This document shows, piece by piece, positions 40,181-47,729 of a stretch of DNA of 61,550 bases. Source of the DNA: a virus; the IMG/VR virus record IMGVR_UViG_3300027833_001904, positions 1-61,550 of that record; one strand, 5' to 3'. Within the stretch, counting starts at the first letter, position 1, and every line of letters begins with the position of its first letter. The position numbers and the translations under genes are program-made. The notes under the pieces were generated by a model. That model did not search any database. It was given only the letters and a program-made list of their open reading frames with translations, and was not told where the DNA came from.

Positions 40181-40478
40181 AGACTTAGAATTTATAAAAA
40201 CAACTAATCCTAATGGAATACAAGCACTTATGGATTATGGAATGTATGAATTAAGTGTTATAAAAAGCGACATTTCATATGGCGGTAAAATGGGACTATA
40301 TGAAATAGGTGTATTCTTTGGAGGCGAGCTAACAGAGTTGCCAGGAATCACAGCAGATGATGACTATGTTGCAGGATATTTAACAGAGTCAGAAGTTGAA
40401 ACAATCATGCACAAAATGTATTTAATCACTGCAAAAAACCCAGTGAATATACAAGTAAGAAATATGGAGATACAATGA
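40170..40478 (+). CDS. Small protein, 102 aa
   Basis: Beta-rich middle (YELSVIKSDISYGGKMGLYEIGVFFGGELTELPGI) and a C-terminal helix. GAGGTAAG ribosome site in the gene before. Unknown; four-base overlap with the next gene. Confidence 0.6.
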   Translation: MRFKDLEFIKTTNPNGIQALMDYGMYELSVIKSDISYGGKMGLYEIGVFFGGELTELPGITADDDYVAGYLTESEVETIMHKMYLITAKNPVNIQVRNMEIQ

Positions 40479-40693
40479 AACAAGAACTTTATCTAGAATA
40501 CCAAGTTGGAAATAAAACAGCTCGAGTAATGAAACGCAATGATCAATTTGAAGTTGATTTCTTTGATAACAATGAACAAATGGGAACTATAAATTATGCA
40601 GATAAAAGTTTGCATTTTGTTGAAGACGCCGCAGAAAATTGGGTAACAGGTGTCATGTCTACTGATACACTAAATAAGTATAGTATTACATAA
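40475..40693 (+). CDS. Small beta-rich protein, 72 aa
   Basis: Strands separated by turns (LYLEYQVGNKTARVMKRNDQFEVDFFDNNEQ). No motif recognised. Last of four overlapping genes. Confidence 0.6.
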   Translation: MKQELYLEYQVGNKTARVMKRNDQFEVDFFDNNEQMGTINYADKSLHFVEDAAENWVTGVMSTDTLNKYSIT

Positions 40694-40755
40694 TATAACA
40701 ATATTGCACACTTATTTAGAGAGTGTAATATAAGGTTCGATATAAGGAGAACTAG

Positions 40756-41511
40756 ATGCAAGACATTATCAAAGATATTAAAAAAACGTCAGAAATAATT
40801 AGACGTTGTCAAAGAAATTGGGATCATTCAAAATCAATCCCACGTGAACATATTGAACTATTGGCAGAAGTAGCCAAGAACTCACCCGCTAAACAAGACG
40901 AAGCATACTTTGATGTGTATGCAATTACTGATAGAGATTTAATTGAGAAGCTATATGAAAATAGTAATGGGTTTACATCTGGTGCACTTTCAGAAGGCAA
41001 ACTAGATAACTTTAAAGTTTATCCAAATTCACAAACAAGAGCTAATCTTGTATTTTGTTGGGTATCAAGACAACCAACTACAATGAGAAATTATTACCAA
41101 GATGACCACGATCACGATGCATTTGATCCAAGTGACAAAGGTATTGATAATGATAAGACTCCAGGCACACCTAAAGATGCTGGCGAGTGGAGTAGAAACA
41201 TTGAAAACACTTACACATCAATTGGTATCTCAACAGCATGTGTGGCACAAGCAGCCGCACGTTTAGGATACGTAACTGGATATAATAAGAACACTGGTGA
41301 GTTTGATGAAATCATTGAATTGAAAACAAACGAAAGTGTATGGCTACGTTATACATTAAGTATTGGATTTCCAAATGAAGATATTCCACACCATGTAGAT
41401 GACGAAGGCAGAGAGTTTGGATCATTTTCATTAACTACAGAACGTGATAACCAAGTAGTAGAAGTTACACTTGATAAAGACGGAAATATCAATAAAAATA
41501 AAATAGCGTAA
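40756..41511 (+). CDS. Nitroreductase-like flavoprotein
   Basis: 251 residues. The N-terminal RRCQRNWDHSKSIPREHIELLAEVAKNSPAKQDEAYFDVYAI has the RR-x-x-R-x-(F/W) and (S/N)-P-(S/A) pattern of FMN-binding nitroreductases, and the C-terminal TSIGISTACVAQAAARLGY block matches the second flavin site. An acidic DDHDHDAFDPSDKG insert lies in the middle. It probably reduces a small molecule or quinone with NAD(P)H. AAGGAGAA precedes the ATG. Confidence 0.78.
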   Translation: MQDIIKDIKKTSEIIRRCQRNWDHSKSIPREHIELLAEVAKNSPAKQDEAYFDVYAITDRDLIEKLYENSNGFTSGALSEGKLDNFKVYPNSQTRANLVFCWVSRQPTTMRNYYQDDHDHDAFDPSDKGIDNDKTPGTPKDAGEWSRNIENTYTSIGISTACVAQAAARLGYVTGYNKNTGEFDEIIELKTNESVWLRYTLSIGFPNEDIPHHVDDEGREFGSFSLTTERDNQVVEVTLDKDGNINKNKIA

Positions 41512-41517
41512 TACGTT

Positions 41518-41603
41518 GCTCGCATGGTGGAATTGGTATACACAACAGACTTAAAATCTGTCGCCTAACAGGCTTTCCGGTTCGAGTCCGGATGCGAGCA
41601 CCA
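41518..41603 (+). tRNA. tRNA-Leu (anticodon TAA)
   Basis: GCTCGCA/TGCGAGC acceptor, long variable arm, anticodon arm ACAGA-CTTAAAA-TCTGT, encoded ACCA. TTA is a favoured leucine codon in this AT-rich window. Confidence 0.95.
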
Positions 41604-41608
41604 AGAAT

Positions 41609-41639
41609 AAAAAGGGCAGTGTAAAAACTGCCCTTTTTT
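41609..41639 (+). terminator. Bidirectional terminator
   Basis: AAAAAGGGCAGT-GTAAAA-ACTGCCCTTTTTT. A run of A on one side and T on the other lets it stop both the tRNA-Leu transcript and the minus-strand lysis genes that end at 41645. Confidence 0.92.
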
Positions 41640-41644
41640 GTATC

Positions 41645-42157
41645 TTAAACTAATTGTAATGCTAGTTCAGTTGTTTCATCTACTCGACGAGTCCAACCTC
41701 TTCCAAACGTTTCAAAGGTTTTTAATCTTTCATAATAACCTTGTCTTGCTTCTTGGAAGTTTTTAATTGCATTATCTAAACCAACATCTTTTACATATGC
41801 ATCAACACACTTTAATGTGTTAGGGCCTATGCCTCCATCTACTGTAGTGCCGACCATTTTTTGCAAATACTTTGCTGAACGGCCTGTTCCTGCATTAACA
41901 CCAAAATCAAATACACACAAATCTAACCCTTTAGGTAAATCATCACCTTTCAGTCTGTCCCAATAATTTTTCTTATATATTGGAGCAACATCTGATACTG
42001 TTAAATCACGCATGCTTTTTGTTCCACCCCATTCTTCGTAAACTCGCTTAGTAACTCCTAAGTTAGTTTCGCCTCCTGGGTCTTTAGGATGGTTTACATA
42101 ACCTCCTTCGTGGTGTAATATAGTTTCTAGACATTTGTCATAGTTTATATGTGCCAA
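41645..42157 (-). CDS. Endolysin, GH108-type N-acetylmuramidase
   Basis: 170 residues. ILHHEGGYVNHPKDPGGETNLGVT with the catalytic Glu17 of the EGGY motif, then FDFGVNAGTGRSAKYLQ and VDGGIGPNTLKCVD peptidoglycan-binding part. It cleaves the glycan strand. No signal peptide, so it should need a holin; a candidate lies next upstream in the same operon. Confidence 0.93.
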   Translation of the reverse strand: MAHINYDKCLETILHHEGGYVNHPKDPGGETNLGVTKRVYEEWGGTKSMRDLTVSDVAPIYKKNYWDRLKGDDLPKGLDLCVFDFGVNAGTGRSAKYLQKMVGTTVDGGIGPNTLKCVDAYVKDVGLDNAIKNFQEARQGYYERLKTFETFGRGWTRRVDETTELALQLV

Positions 42158-42160
42158 TTT

Positions 42161-42340
42161 TTAATCCTCTTCTCTTTTCCACATTGTCCACACACCCCAT
42201 ACGATTGCCACCCAAGCGGCAATTTTAGCTAATGGTGTAAACATTAGAAATACAACACCTGCAGCGACTAGCATCATGCCATCCCATGTAGTGCGTTCTT
42301 TGAAAAGTCCTGTGACTTTATTTTTTAAATAGTTAAACAT
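42161..42340 (-). CDS. Small two-helix membrane protein, holin candidate
   Basis: 59 residues: a charged N-terminus, hydrophobic segments GMMLVAAGVVFLMFTPLA and IAAWVAIVWGVWTMW, and a charged KREED end. AAGGAG is seven bases before the ATG. Three bases before the endolysin on the same strand, so an holin-endolysin pair is the simplest reading. Other small membrane proteins (55814, 56407) could be the holin instead. Confidence 0.65.
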   Translation of the reverse strand: MFNYLKNKVTGLFKERTTWDGMMLVAAGVVFLMFTPLAKIAAWVAIVWGVWTMWKREED

Positions 42341-42439
42341 ATTGTTCTCCTTCTTATATACAACAGGTCACATTTCGGCCTGTGTAACGTATTTATGATA
42401 AAAAACACACTAAATATACATAATACAAGGAGTAAACAC

Positions 42440-42817
42440 ATGGAACTAGTGCATAAGCATATTATATTAAGAATTGAGGCTAAATCACCGCCTGAAGAAC
42501 AAGAACTAAAAGAGTGGATGGTTGAATTAGTAGATAAAATAGGAATGAAAGTATTAGCAGGTCCTATATCAGCAAACATTGATTATATGCCCGGTAACAA
42601 TGGACCAACTTGTGTTGTTATTATTGAAACATCACACTTTGCATGTCATGTATGGAATGATGTTGATCCAGCATTAATACAACTAGATGTTTATACTTGT
42701 GGTCCGTTTGATCCACATAAAGTTATAGAACATATTCAAGTTTGGGATCCAGTCAAAGTAGAATACAAATACTTAGACAGAGAATTTGGATTAAATGAAA
42801 TAAGTATTGACAAATAG
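42440..42817 (+). CDS. SpeD-like (S-adenosylmethionine decarboxylase family) protein
   Basis: 125 residues from the ATG with AAGGAG eight bases before. IETSHFACHVW, QLDVYTCGPFDPHK matches the core of bacterial SpeD, where a Ser before His self-cleaves to give the pyruvoyl cofactor, the second His acts in processing, and the (V/D)-x-(F/Y)-T-C-G strand follows. Here Ser-His and DVYTCG are kept. Phage SpeD-like proteins with altered decarboxylase specificity are known. Polyamine synthesis for DNA packing is a likely use. Confidence 0.72.
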   Translation: MELVHKHIILRIEAKSPPEEQELKEWMVELVDKIGMKVLAGPISANIDYMPGNNGPTCVVIIETSHFACHVWNDVDPALIQLDVYTCGPFDPHKVIEHIQVWDPVKVEYKYLDREFGLNEISIDK

Positions 42818-42835
42818 TCAAATTTACGCTATACT
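42807..42835 (+). promoter_or_regulatory. Sigma70-like promoter
   Basis: TTGACA-17-TATACT; it overlaps the end of the SpeD-like gene and serves the gene at 42871. Confidence 0.72.
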
Positions 42836-42870
42836 GTAATAACAGCAAGTTTACTATGGAGCGTAAAAAT

Positions 42871-43311
42871 ATGACGATGCAATTACTTGGTCCACATATG
42901 ACCACAACTCAATATAGTCGTAAGAAAAGCAAAAAGGCTATGAGTCCAGCAAAACTAGAAAACCTAAAAGTGCAATGGCGACAACACAACAAAGATTGTC
43001 GTAGGCGACATATCCACTCGGCACAGTTTGCAGAGTTTGATGATTATGTTGCATATGTAAGTGGTACATACAAAGCCCCAAAAAGCACAGCAAAGCCTAA
43101 AGCATACGAACCTCCTAAATTACTACGTGAAACAAAGCATTACCCTAGTCTTAGCAATAATGTTAGTGGCAATGGCACACGTAAAGAGCCAATGCAATAC
43201 ACAGGCGAACGCAAATTACTAGGTATTGCAACAATGCACAAAAGTAATATGGTTCCTATATTTGAAGATCAGAAAGAGCAAGCTGTTGAAATTGCTCAAA
43301 TGAGGCGATAA
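42871..43311 (+). CDS. Basic protein, 146 aa, unknown
   Basis: Start chosen at the second ATG, eight bases after GGAG; the first ATG at 42856 is possible. Lys/Arg/His-rich (SRKKSKKAMSPAKLENLK, RRRHIHSAQFAEFDDYVAYV) with a Pro/Ser middle. A nucleic-acid-binding role is possible. A recurring unnamed form in marine T4-like phages. Confidence 0.6.
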   Translation: MTMQLLGPHMTTTQYSRKKSKKAMSPAKLENLKVQWRQHNKDCRRRHIHSAQFAEFDDYVAYVSGTYKAPKSTAKPKAYEPPKLLRETKHYPSLSNNVSGNGTRKEPMQYTGERKLLGIATMHKSNMVPIFEDQKEQAVEIAQMRR

Positions 43312-43316
43312 AAATT

Positions 43317-43481
43317 ATGAAGAAATTTGGATTATTTAGATATAAAGTAATGCAATGGCATATGGATGCAAATGAAGAACGTAGACACTTTGGTCAACGT
43401 GCTATATCATTTGTTGAATACGTAAGACGCTATAAGTGGTGGCTACGTGATAAGTTTAGAAAGGATCAGAATGGAAAATGA
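43317..43481 (+). CDS. Small basic protein, 54 aa
   Basis: MKKFGLFRYKVMQWHMD... to DKFRKDQNGK, Trp- and Arg-rich. Follows the previous stop by five bases and overlaps the next start by 11. No family. Confidence 0.55.
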   Translation: MKKFGLFRYKVMQWHMDANEERRHFGQRAISFVEYVRRYKWWLRDKFRKDQNGK

Positions 43482-43674
43482 AATAACCGAACAAGAGGTA
43501 TTAGCACAAGCAATAAAAGAATTCCAAGAAAAAGGTGGAAAGATTACTGTATGCGAGCCAGGTGCTAGAACTGAAGATATTACTGTAGGACAGTGGGGAA
43601 AACGTAAGAAAAACAAGAAACGTGGAACAATAAAAACTGATAAATTTGGCTTTGATGATGGAATAAAAGGTTGA
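43471..43674 (+). CDS. Small charged protein, 67 aa
   Basis: Starts at the ATG after AAAGGA. ENEITEQEVLAQAIKEFQEKGGKITVCEPG then a Lys-rich linker GKRKKNKKRG; the ALAQAIKEF helix then strand is a common short zinc-less phage fold. Function unknown. Confidence 0.58.
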   Translation: MENEITEQEVLAQAIKEFQEKGGKITVCEPGARTEDITVGQWGKRKKNKKRGTIKTDKFGFDDGIKG

Positions 43675-43699
43675 CAACCAAGACATCTTGTTGTATAAT
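43671..43699 (+). promoter_or_regulatory. Conserved-core promoter, copy 3
   Basis: Same GGTTGACAACCAAGACATCT core as copies 1 and 2, 17-bp spacer, perfect TATAAT. Confidence 0.9.
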
Positions 43700-43726
43700 A
43701 GTAGTATGTTAAATGAAAGAGAAGAT

Positions 43727-44320
43727 ATGAAAAACTACAAGATTATACTTACTGACTGTGATGGCGTTCTACTTGATTGGGAAGGCGCATTCCATAATTG
43801 GATGAGTGAACATGGATATATAACAGTTACTAGCGGTATGTATGATATTGGAGAACAATATGGATTGCCAAAAGTTGAAGCTAAAAAACTTATTAAAGTG
43901 TTTAATGAAAGTGCTTGGATGGGTTACTTAAAAGCATTCCGTGATGCACGTAGTGGTGTTGCTAAACTTTATGAGAATGGATATCGATTTAAATGTATTA
44001 CTAGTTTAAGTTTAGATCAAAAAGCAAAACGTTTACGTGCATATAACTTAGATAATGTATTTGGTAAAGGAACATTTAAAGAACTAGTTTGTTTAGATAC
44101 TGGCGCTGATAAAGATGAAGCACTTGCTGAATACAAAGATAGCGGACTTTGGTGGATTGAAGATAAACTTGAGAACGCAGAGTGTGGATTAAAATTTGGA
44201 TTGAAACCAATTTTAATTGGACACGAACACACAGAAGGTGTTGACATTAAAGCGGGTGTTACTCGTTTAATGGATTGGACTGCAATTACTAATCACATTC
44301 TAGATAACGATAATATTTAA
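43727..44320 (+). CDS. HAD-superfamily phosphatase (5-prime-nucleotidase like)
   Basis: 197 residues; the ATG with GAGAAG upstream is preferred to an earlier in-frame ATG at the predicted +1. Motif I ILTDCDGVLLDWEG (Asp 10, 12), motif II FKCITSLSL, and WWIEDKLENAECGLKFG as the last acidic motif. Similar to phage 5-prime-deoxyribonucleotidases. Strong promoter upstream. Confidence 0.8.
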   Translation: MKNYKIILTDCDGVLLDWEGAFHNWMSEHGYITVTSGMYDIGEQYGLPKVEAKKLIKVFNESAWMGYLKAFRDARSGVAKLYENGYRFKCITSLSLDQKAKRLRAYNLDNVFGKGTFKELVCLDTGADKDEALAEYKDSGLWWIEDKLENAECGLKFGLKPILIGHEHTEGVDIKAGVTRLMDWTAITNHILDNDNI

Positions 44321-44363
44321 CAGCAAGCAAGTTAGGACTTTTTATTTTTAACTCTGTTAAATA

Positions 44364-45110
44364 TTATACTATATTATCGTCACCGTATATGTCTAGAACT
44401 GCACTTACCGCCGGATGTCTTTCAACTTCATTCTTAGTAAATTTGACCACGTCGATCATTTTACTATTGCGGGTTTGCAACAATTCTACAAAATCTTTAA
44501 GACCGTTGTTTTCAAATCCACGGTCATGTTGGTTTAAGTCTCCTGTAACTACTATTTTACTATTGTTACCGATGCGGGTTAATAACATTTTCATTTGACT
44601 TGGAGTAGCGTTTTGCATTTCGTCTGCAACGATCCAAGCGTTTTTAAATGTTCTACCACGCATGTAGGCTAGTGGTGCGATTTCAATAACATTTTCTTCT
44701 ATCATGTTTTCGATTTCTTTTGGACTCCAGTATTCTTCCATTACGTCGAATATAGGTCTAGTCCATGGCGCCATTTTTTCTACTAACGTTCCAGGTAGGA
44801 AACCATGCTGTTCATCAACTGATACAGCTGGTCGTGTAATAACAATTTTGTCGCATTGTTTATTGTTCATTGCGTCGATGGCTGCTAATACACCAAGCAT
44901 TGTTTTACCGGTTCCAGCAGGACCCATTGCAAAGACGATTGCCTTGTTGGCATCATCTAGCATTTCAAGATAATCTTCTTGAAGTAGGTTTTTTGGTATG
45001 ATTTGAACATGCTTTTGTCTACGTCTGTAGGCACTTACTGATATAACATCATCGGAATAGTTTGAACTTTGATGTTGTTGTTTTTTTGTCTTTCGAGCTC
45101 TTTTTGCCAT
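44364..45110 (-). CDS. phoH: PhoH-like ATPase
   Basis: 248 residues. Walker A MGPAGTGKTML, ITRPAVSVDEQHGFLPG, Walker B ANIVADEMQNA-type strand (WIVADEMQNATPSQMKMLLTR) and VVTGDLNQHD with an Arg finger region are those of the PhoH family. N-terminus Lys/Arg-rich. PhoH is a marker gene of marine phages; it probably acts on RNA or in phosphate response. Convergent with the HAD gene. Confidence 0.93.
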   Translation of the reverse strand: MAKRARKTKKQQHQSSNYSDDVISVSAYRRRQKHVQIIPKNLLQEDYLEMLDDANKAIVFAMGPAGTGKTMLGVLAAIDAMNNKQCDKIVITRPAVSVDEQHGFLPGTLVEKMAPWTRPIFDVMEEYWSPKEIENMIEENVIEIAPLAYMRGRTFKNAWIVADEMQNATPSQMKMLLTRIGNNSKIVVTGDLNQHDRGFENNGLKDFVELLQTRNSKMIDVVKFTKNEVERHPAVSAVLDIYGDDNIV

Positions 45111-45241
45111 TTTAACTCCTATTATAAGGTTTTTTACATTGGCCTAACTTGCCTGCTCATAAGTATTTAACAAAGAAACAAAACCATTAAATACGTGTTT
45201 TACAAAAATAATTACATAACTTGACCTGCAGAACAAAGATA

Positions 45242-45249
45242 GATAAATA
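45242..45249 (+). promoter_or_regulatory. Late box GATAAATA
   Basis: Box 25 bp before the next gene, with TTAAGGA as ribosome site. The 160 bp between here and the divergent phoH hold nothing else clear. Confidence 0.5.
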
Positions 45250-45273
45250 ACTATAGTTAAGGAATAAAATATT

Positions 45274-45801
45274 ATGGATCAAAATTACATTATAGATACA
45301 CTTAAAAACAACATTAATCGTCAAAGTGCGTTAGATACACTTATTGACTTTGAACGTGTGCTAGACAATCAGAACATTTATACCTATGCAAATTGGATAG
45401 AAGGTGAAGTTGTTGAAGGACCACACATTGACAAGTATTGGGTTACAGTTACATTAATGTATCCATATGAGAAAATGCCAGACCCAGAAGCATCAAAGCG
45501 TTTACTAAAACATGATTGTAAGGTGTTCTATGCAAAAGATACACTAATTTCAGCGGCTAAATTAAAAGACCCAAGTGATAGTGAACCAAGAGATGGAATG
45601 GACGGTAAACGCCCAGGACAACATAGAGCTAAAAAAGTTGAAAAACCTATTTGGTTAGTAACACTAGAAGTTCCACGTAAGTTTATGCAAGAACTTGCAA
45701 CAGCTGATTTAAGCATTGCTAACGATACATTAGATGGCGAAGCAGTAAATACAGCTATGGATGACGGCGCAGGAGATAATGATGCAACAGCACAAATCTA
45801 A
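45274..45801 (+). CDS. Acidic protein, 175 aa, unknown
   Basis: An alpha/beta protein with DFERVLDNQNIYTYANWIEGE and a KPIWLVTLEVPRKFM strand. The C-terminus is acidic. A recurring unnamed protein of T4-like marine phages as far as I can recall; role unclear. The next gene starts inside its last codons. Confidence 0.65.
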   Translation: MDQNYIIDTLKNNINRQSALDTLIDFERVLDNQNIYTYANWIEGEVVEGPHIDKYWVTVTLMYPYEKMPDPEASKRLLKHDCKVFYAKDTLISAAKLKDPSDSEPRDGMDGKRPGQHRAKKVEKPIWLVTLEVPRKFMQELATADLSIANDTLDGEAVNTAMDDGAGDNDATAQI

Positions 45802-46276
45802 CATTAGCGAAAATATTAAGCATAACGACTTAGCAGGATTAATTAATGCTACGTTTAGTATTGATCAATATAAGTCAAAATTAGGTAATGATGAGAACGT
45901 AATTGTAATTGCGTTTATTGTTATGGATATTGAACCAGCACAAGAACTAAGTCAGTTTTTAGAAACTGGACATGATGTAATCGATATTGATGTTAGCACA
46001 GGTCCAAATGAAGATGGACATTATTCAGTTTACGTTGAAATTGAAAGAGATAGTCAAGCGTTTAAAAAAGTAAATGAAATAATTGCTGATGTTAGACGTG
46101 CAGATACAGAATTAACAAAACTACAGTTTACAAGCTACGAAGATAAAAGTCCAAGAGATTGGAACGAAGATAACTTTATAAAAAATGTTATTACCGATAG
46201 TTACACATATGTAATGAAACATAATCCAGAAGCCAAGGCAATATCAGAAAGAATTAACTTTCTTAAGAAGTATTAA
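45782..46276 (+). CDS. Acidic protein, 164 aa, unknown
   Basis: AGGAG six bases before the second of two adjacent ATGs. FIVMDIEPAQELSQFLETGHDVIDIDVSTGPNEDGHYSVYVEIER is a beta-alpha-beta fold with an acidic C-terminus. Overlaps the gene before by 20 bp, so the two are likely a functional pair, perhaps virion or recombination accessory proteins. Not recognised. Confidence 0.6.
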   Translation: MQQHKSNISENIKHNDLAGLINATFSIDQYKSKLGNDENVIVIAFIVMDIEPAQELSQFLETGHDVIDIDVSTGPNEDGHYSVYVEIERDSQAFKKVNEIIADVRRADTELTKLQFTSYEDKSPRDWNEDNFIKNVITDSYTYVMKHNPEAKAISERINFLKKY

Positions 46277-46290
46277 TTCAGGTAAAAAAG

Positions 46291-46758
46291 ATGTTTACAA
46301 AACTCAAAGTTTATATTATAATGTTTACAGCGTTTGCAATGTTTGCCGGTGTGGCTTATTGGTATTATACAGATACACAAAAAGCACTAGCAGTTGCAGC
46401 AGGTAACCAAGCTAGACTTGAAACAAGTTTAAGCATACAAAAAGAAACAACAGCAAGTTTGCAAGCAGACATAAAATTAATGACAAAAACAATCAAAGAA
46501 CTAAACCAAGAATTTGCGTTGAGTAGATTAAATGTTAAAAGAATAGAACAATTATTTACACAAGACGAAGATGGAACTTCACGTGATTTTGGCGAACTAA
46601 CAATACAACAGCCAGATTATGTCCAAGATAAAATTCAAAAAGGAAACGATGAAGTTTTTAGATGTATTGAATTACTAAGTGGCCAGGAGGCCAAGCAAGG
46701 AGAAAAAGAGAATGCAGAATTTATTGATTGCCTCACTAGCAATACTGACACTAAGTAG
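46291..46758 (+). CDS. Inner-membrane spanin-like protein (Rz-like)
   Basis: 155 residues. One transmembrane helix near residues 8-26 (YIIMFTAFAMFAGVAYWYY), a long periplasmic coiled coil (about 35-90), then an acidic tail with two Cys. This is the layout of i-spanins. The next gene, a lipoprotein, starts inside it in another frame, the classical Rz/Rz1 overlap. It lies away from the endolysin operon, which weakens the call. Confidence 0.6.
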   Translation: MFTKLKVYIIMFTAFAMFAGVAYWYYTDTQKALAVAAGNQARLETSLSIQKETTASLQADIKLMTKTIKELNQEFALSRLNVKRIEQLFTQDEDGTSRDFGELTIQQPDYVQDKIQKGNDEVFRCIELLSGQEAKQGEKENAEFIDCLTSNTDTK

Positions 46759-47065
46759 TTGCACAAGTATACCAAGTATAATAGACATTAATTCTTCTCC
46801 TGTAGAAAGACCTCCACTAGTGGTCCCAAACGTAGATGAATTTACTACAAGACCTATTGAATGGACAGTTTTAACACCTGAGAATCAAGAACAAGTATTC
46901 CAGGATTTAAAAGACAGAGACATTGATGTGGTACTTTATGCAATCACTGACGATGGGTATAAAAACCTTTCGCTAAATATGGCAGATATTATTAAGTTGG
47001 TAAAACAACAAAAAGCAATAATAGCCGCCTACGAAAAGTACACCGATGAAGAAAAAACAGAATAA
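46712..47065 (+). CDS. Outer-membrane spanin-like lipoprotein (Rz1-like)
   Basis: 117 residues from the ATG with AAGGAG nine bases before. Lipobox: LLIASLAILTLSSC gives Cys17 as acylation site. A short Pro-rich stretch (SSPVERPPLVVPN) follows, then a helical domain (VLYAITDDGYKNLSLNMADIIKLVKQQKAIIAAYEKY). It is longer than Rz1 but fits as o-spanin; overlaps the i-spanin-like gene by 47 bp. Confidence 0.6.
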   Translation: MQNLLIASLAILTLSSCTSIPSIIDINSSPVERPPLVVPNVDEFTTRPIEWTVLTPENQEQVFQDLKDRDIDVVLYAITDDGYKNLSLNMADIIKLVKQQKAIIAAYEKYTDEEKTE

Positions 47066-47729
47066 CCCTTGGGATGTTTTAGGCATCCACCCAGATTCAA
47101 ATGTTGCTGAAGTAAAGAAAGCCTACAAAAGTCTTTCTATGTTACATCATCCAGATAAAGGCGGCAAGATTGCAGACTGGCTAGCAATAGCAGATGCATA
47201 CGATTCCATTACATCAAAGAATTACATTCCCATAGTCAAATCTACCAACACACAATTGCTTAATCTTAAACTTAGTTTAAAGCAGCAAATACTAGGTGTT
47301 GATGATATCATTGCAATAGAAAATGATGATGACGAAATATACATGAACGTTAAGATACCACCTGGAGCTGCATCGGGTGATAAGATACAAGTTACGCAAG
47401 ATAATAAAAAATATATAATAAATATTAAAGATAAAGCACATTCGGTCTTTACAAGACAAGGTTCTTCGCTTATAATGTATAAGAAGGTATCAGTTATAGA
47501 AGCACTAAAGAGAACACCAATACTGATAGAAGGTCCAACAGAAGAATTTATCGAAGTAGACTTGCCAGAAGAAATACAAACAGGAACTATACTAACATTG
47601 GCAAATTATGGTTTATACGATAAGAAGAAACGAAAACGAGGGAATTTAAAAATACATATACATGTAGACTTCCCTATTATTACAGACGCTAATTTACAAG
47701 AATTTATAACAAGGTTAAAAAATGACTGA
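47046..47729 (+). CDS. dnaJ: DnaJ-type co-chaperone
   Basis: 227 residues. J domain at the N-terminus (PWDVLGIHPDSNVAEVKKAYKSLSMLHHPDKGG) with HPD at 35-37. No Gly/Phe or zinc region; a C-terminal substrate-binding beta domain follows (LKQQILGVDD, VKIPPGAASGDKIQV, VSVIEALKRTPI). This is the CbpA-like reduced form. It should stimulate host DnaK. It overlaps the spanin-like gene by 20 bp and clpA by eight. Confidence 0.92.
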   Translation: MKKKQNNPWDVLGIHPDSNVAEVKKAYKSLSMLHHPDKGGKIADWLAIADAYDSITSKNYIPIVKSTNTQLLNLKLSLKQQILGVDDIIAIENDDDEIYMNVKIPPGAASGDKIQVTQDNKKYIINIKDKAHSVFTRQGSSLIMYKKVSVIEALKRTPILIEGPTEEFIEVDLPEEIQTGTILTLANYGLYDKKKRKRGNLKIHIHVDFPIITDANLQEFITRLKND

